NCBI GenBank assembly: GCA_965205235.1
Contig: CBDBGD010000005.1
Span: forward strand, 124,001 to 188,000
Direction of reading: 5' to 3'
Source: CBDBGD01 sp965205235
GTDB taxonomy: Bacteria; Chloroflexota; Dehalococcoidia; Lucifugimonadales; UBA1127
Length of the DNA: 64,000 bases
The position numbers and the translations under genes were made by a program. The notes under the pieces were generated by a model, which worked only from the letters and a program-made list of their open reading frames with translations, searched no databases and was not told the DNA's origin. Positions 61,761 to 64,000 of this stretch are shown here, one piece after another. Every line of letters starts with the position of its first letter. Within the stretch, counting starts at the first letter, position 1.

Positions 61761-64000
61761 ATGGCAAGTAGATTCGAGAAATTCTCAGAGCGTGCTCGGC
61801 GGGTCCTCTCCCTAGCACAGGAAGAGGCGATCCGCTTCAACCACAACTACATTGGGACCGAGCACATCCTCCTTGGCCTGGTGCGCGAGAATGAGGGCGT
61901 AGCCGCGCGCGTGCTGGCCAACATGAACGTGGACCTGCAGAAGGTCCGCTCCGCCGTAGAATTCATCATCGGGCGCGGAGAGCGCCCCGTCTCCGGAGAG
62001 AACATCGGCCTGACCCCGCGGGCCAAGAAGGTCATCGAGCTGGCCGTGGACGAAGCCCGGCGCATGAACCACCACTACATCGGCACGGAGCACCTGCTGG
62101 TGGGCCTGATGCGCGAGGGCGAAGGCGTTGCGGCCGGCGTGCTGGAGAGCCTGGGGGTGAGCCTGGAGAAGGCGCGGGCGGAGGCCCAGCGCATTCTCAG
62201 CCAGAACCCTCCTGCCGGCTCGCACTCGGGCAGCCGCTCATCGACGCGGACGCCGACGCTGGACCAGCTAGGCGTGGACCTGACGGGCCTGGCCCGCAAC
62301 GGGAAGCTGGACCCGGTCTGGGGACGGGCGCGGGAGATACAGAGGGTCATCCAGATCCTCTCGCGGCGCACCAAGAACAACCCCGTGCTCATCGGCGAGC
62401 CCGGCGTCGGCAAGACCGCGATCATCGAGGCGCTGGCGCAGCGTACGGTGGTCGGCGACGTGCCGGAGACGCTGCAGGGCAAGCGCCTGGTTACCCTGGA
62501 CATGGGCGCCCTGGTGGCCGGCACCAAGTATCGCGGCGAGTTTGAAGAGCGGCTGAAGAAGGTGCTGGAGGAGCTCAAGAGCTCCGGCAACTGCGTCCTA
62601 TTCATCGACGAGATGCACACGCTGGTGGGCGCCGGCGCCGCAGAAGGCGCCGTGGACGCGGCGAACATTCTGAAGCCCTCGCTCTCTCGCGGGGAGATCC
62701 AGGTTGTGGGCGCGACCACCATGGACGACTACCGCAAGTACGTGGAGCGGGACCCTGCCCTGGAGCGTCGCTTCCAGCCCGTCCTGGTGGAGGAGCCCAC
62801 GATCGAGGAGACGCTGGAGATTCTTCGGCACGTCAAGGGCCGCTACGAGGAGCACCACCGCCTGACGATCTCCGACGAGGCACTGCAGGGAGCTGCAAAG
62901 CTCGCGGCTCGCTTCATCCCCGATCGGTTCCTGCCGGACAAGGCCATCGACCTGATCGACGAGGGCTCGTCCCGGGTGCGCATCCGCCACACCTCCACGC
63001 CACTGTCGGTGAAGGAGGCCAGCAAGGTCCTGGAGAGCGTTCGCAAGGAGAAGGAAGAGGCCATCTCCGGGCAGCAGTACGAGTTCGCTGCGGAGCTTCG
63101 GGAGCGCGAGGTGAAGCTCCAGGAGAAGATGGACGACCTGGAGAAGGCGTGGCAGGACGACCAGGACCGGGAGCAGGCCGTGGTGACCGCGGACGACGTT
63201 GCGGAAGTGGTGGCCATGTGGACGGGCATCCCGCTCTCCCGCCTGCAGGTGGAGGAGACAGAGCGCCTGCTGCACATGGAGGAGCACCTGCACCAGCGCA
63301 TCATCGGGCAGGACGAGGCCATCGTGATGGTGGCCAAGGCCGTCCGCCGGGCCCGTGCGGGCATCAAGGACCCGCGGCGTCCCGTGGGCGTGTTCATCTT
63401 CCTGGGGCCCACGGGAGTGGGCAAGACTGAGCTGGCCCGCGCCCTGGCCGAGTTCCTGTTCGGCTCGGACGAGGCGCTGAGCCGCCTGGACATGTCCGAG
63501 TTCATGGAGCGCCACACGGTGGCCCGCCTGGTGGGCGCGCCGCCGGGCTACGTGGGCTACGACGAGGGAGGTCAGCTGACCGAGGCTATCCGTCGCAAGC
63601 CACACGCCATCATTCTGCTGGACGAGATCGAGAAGGCGCACCCGGACGTCTTCAACATCCTCCTCCAGATCTTCGACGACGGGCACCTGACGGACGCCAA
63701 GGGCCGGAAGGTCGACTTCCGCAACGCCGTGGTCATCATGACCAGCAACCTGGGCTCCGATCTGATCAAGAAGGACACCAATCTGGGCTTCAGCGTCAAG
63801 AAGGACGCGGCCGTCACCTTCCAGAATGCATACGAGCGGATGAAGGAGAAGGTCACGGCAGAGGTGAAACGCTTCTTCCGTCCGGAGTTCCTCAACCGCA
63901 TCGACGCCACAGTGGTGTTCCACGCCCTGGCCAGGGACCACATCATCAACATCGTCGACCTGATGCTGGACCAGGTGCGCGTGCAGCTGCGGGAGCACGG
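61761..64000 (+). CDS. clpC: ATP-dependent Clp protease ATP-binding subunit ClpC (runs off the window)
   Basis: 746 codons visible, no stop before the end. N-terminal Clp repeats FEKFSERARRVLSLAQEEAI and HHYIGTEHLLVGLMREGEGV; first AAA+ with IGEPGVGKTAIIEAL and VLFIDEMHTLVG; a UVR motif SGQQYEFAAELREREVKL, which marks ClpC as opposed to ClpA; second AAA+ with FLGPTGVGKTELARALAEF and ILLDEIEKAHPDVFNILLQI. ClpC unfolds proteins for ClpP. The C-terminal ~70-80 residues are outside. CGGCGAAG-type control sites (CtsR) were not seen. Confidence 0.95.
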   Translation, partial: MASRFEKFSERARRVLSLAQEEAIRFNHNYIGTEHILLGLVRENEGVAARVLANMNVDLQKVRSAVEFIIGRGERPVSGENIGLTPRAKKVIELAVDEARRMNHHYIGTEHLLVGLMREGEGVAAGVLESLGVSLEKARAEAQRILSQNPPAGSHSGSRSSTRTPTLDQLGVDLTGLARNGKLDPVWGRAREIQRVIQILSRRTKNNPVLIGEPGVGKTAIIEALAQRTVVGDVPETLQGKRLVTLDMGALVAGTKYRGEFEERLKKVLEELKSSGNCVLFIDEMHTLVGAGAAEGAVDAANILKPSLSRGEIQVVGATTMDDYRKYVERDPALERRFQPVLVEEPTIEETLEILRHVKGRYEEHHRLTISDEALQGAAKLAARFIPDRFLPDKAIDLIDEGSSRVRIRHTSTPLSVKEASKVLESVRKEKEEAISGQQYEFAAELREREVKLQEKMDDLEKAWQDDQDREQAVVTADDVAEVVAMWTGIPLSRLQVEETERLLHMEEHLHQRIIGQDEAIVMVAKAVRRARAGIKDPRRPVGVFIFLGPTGVGKTELARALAEFLFGSDEALSRLDMSEFMERHTVARLVGAPPGYVGYDEGGQLTEAIRRKPHAIILLDEIEKAHPDVFNILLQIFDDGHLTDAKGRKVDFRNAVVIMTSNLGSDLIKKDTNLGFSVKKDAAVTFQNAYERMKEKVTAEVKRFFRPEFLNRIDATVVFHALARDHIINIVDLMLDQVRVQLREH

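Overview
The window is one continuous, GC-rich, gene-dense bacterial stretch. It probably comes from an aerobic, chemoheterotrophic member of the Chloroflexota, perhaps an aerobic Dehalococcoidia-type lineage. This is an inference from gene content, not from a marker-gene phylogeny. It rests on an alternative complex III operon with a split ActB, heat-shock control by both a CIRCE-type and an HspR/HAIR-type system, an lprG-P55-like pair (otherwise known from actinobacteria), and an isolated 5S rRNA gene. No phage, insertion sequence, CRISPR array or tRNA gene was seen. Many genes start at GTG, and overlapping ATGA or GTGA junctions are common.

Layout. 1-4600: a partial cupredoxin-like tail, a polytopic membrane protein, a HigBA toxin-antitoxin module, a DUF255 thioredoxin-fold protein and a small exported protein. 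4600-17900: one long + strand respiratory cluster with its own promoter. It encodes a small membrane protein, ActA (pentaheme), ActB1 (molybdopterin fold), ActB2 (Fe-S), two NrfD-like quinone-side subunits, ActD and ActE (monoheme), followed by cytochrome c maturation genes (ccmH, ccmF, a CcmI-like protein, an exported beta-domain protein and a CcmG/ResA-like thioredoxin). 17870-24520 (- strand): def, CCA-adding enzyme, secD, secF, then a lipoprotein plus a 14-helix type MFS exporter. 24600-29200: a phosphotransferase, a HicBA module whose antitoxin carries an extra domain, a PHP phosphoesterase coupled to an orphan oligopeptide-type ABC ATPase, and holA.

29200-40000: a receptor kinase with an extracellular PQQ-type propeller, ychF (frameshifted), hemW, a small protein, the glycolate oxidase genes glcD-glcE-glcF (glcF frameshifted), and a convergent alanine-glyoxylate-type aminotransferase that could use the glyoxylate. 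40100-46940: a Lon-N domain protein, an agmatinase-family enzyme, groES-groEL under a CIRCE element, and an (R)-3-hydroxyacyl module (two MaoC-fold proteins and two tandem SDRs). 46960-51640 (- strand): GNAT, NUDIX, HEAT-repeat protein, and pmbA/tldD. 51700-57270: endonuclease III, a YedY-like molybdoprotein, DUF309, a 54-residue zinc ribbon, and hspR-grpE-dnaK. 57270-64000: PAC2, AcuC/HDAC-like and MBL-fold genes on the - strand, the 5S rRNA gene, a four-S1-domain protein and the start of clpC.

Recurring themes are protein quality control (GroES/EL, HspR-GrpE-DnaK, ClpC, Def, Lon-N, TldD/PmbA) and respiration with cytochrome c assembly. Several promoters share TTGAC(A/G/C), a 17-18 bp spacer, and a -10 of the type TA(G/C)CAT. 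Two otherwise intact conserved genes (ychF, glcF) each carry a single extra G in a short G run. These are either base-call errors or recent mutations.
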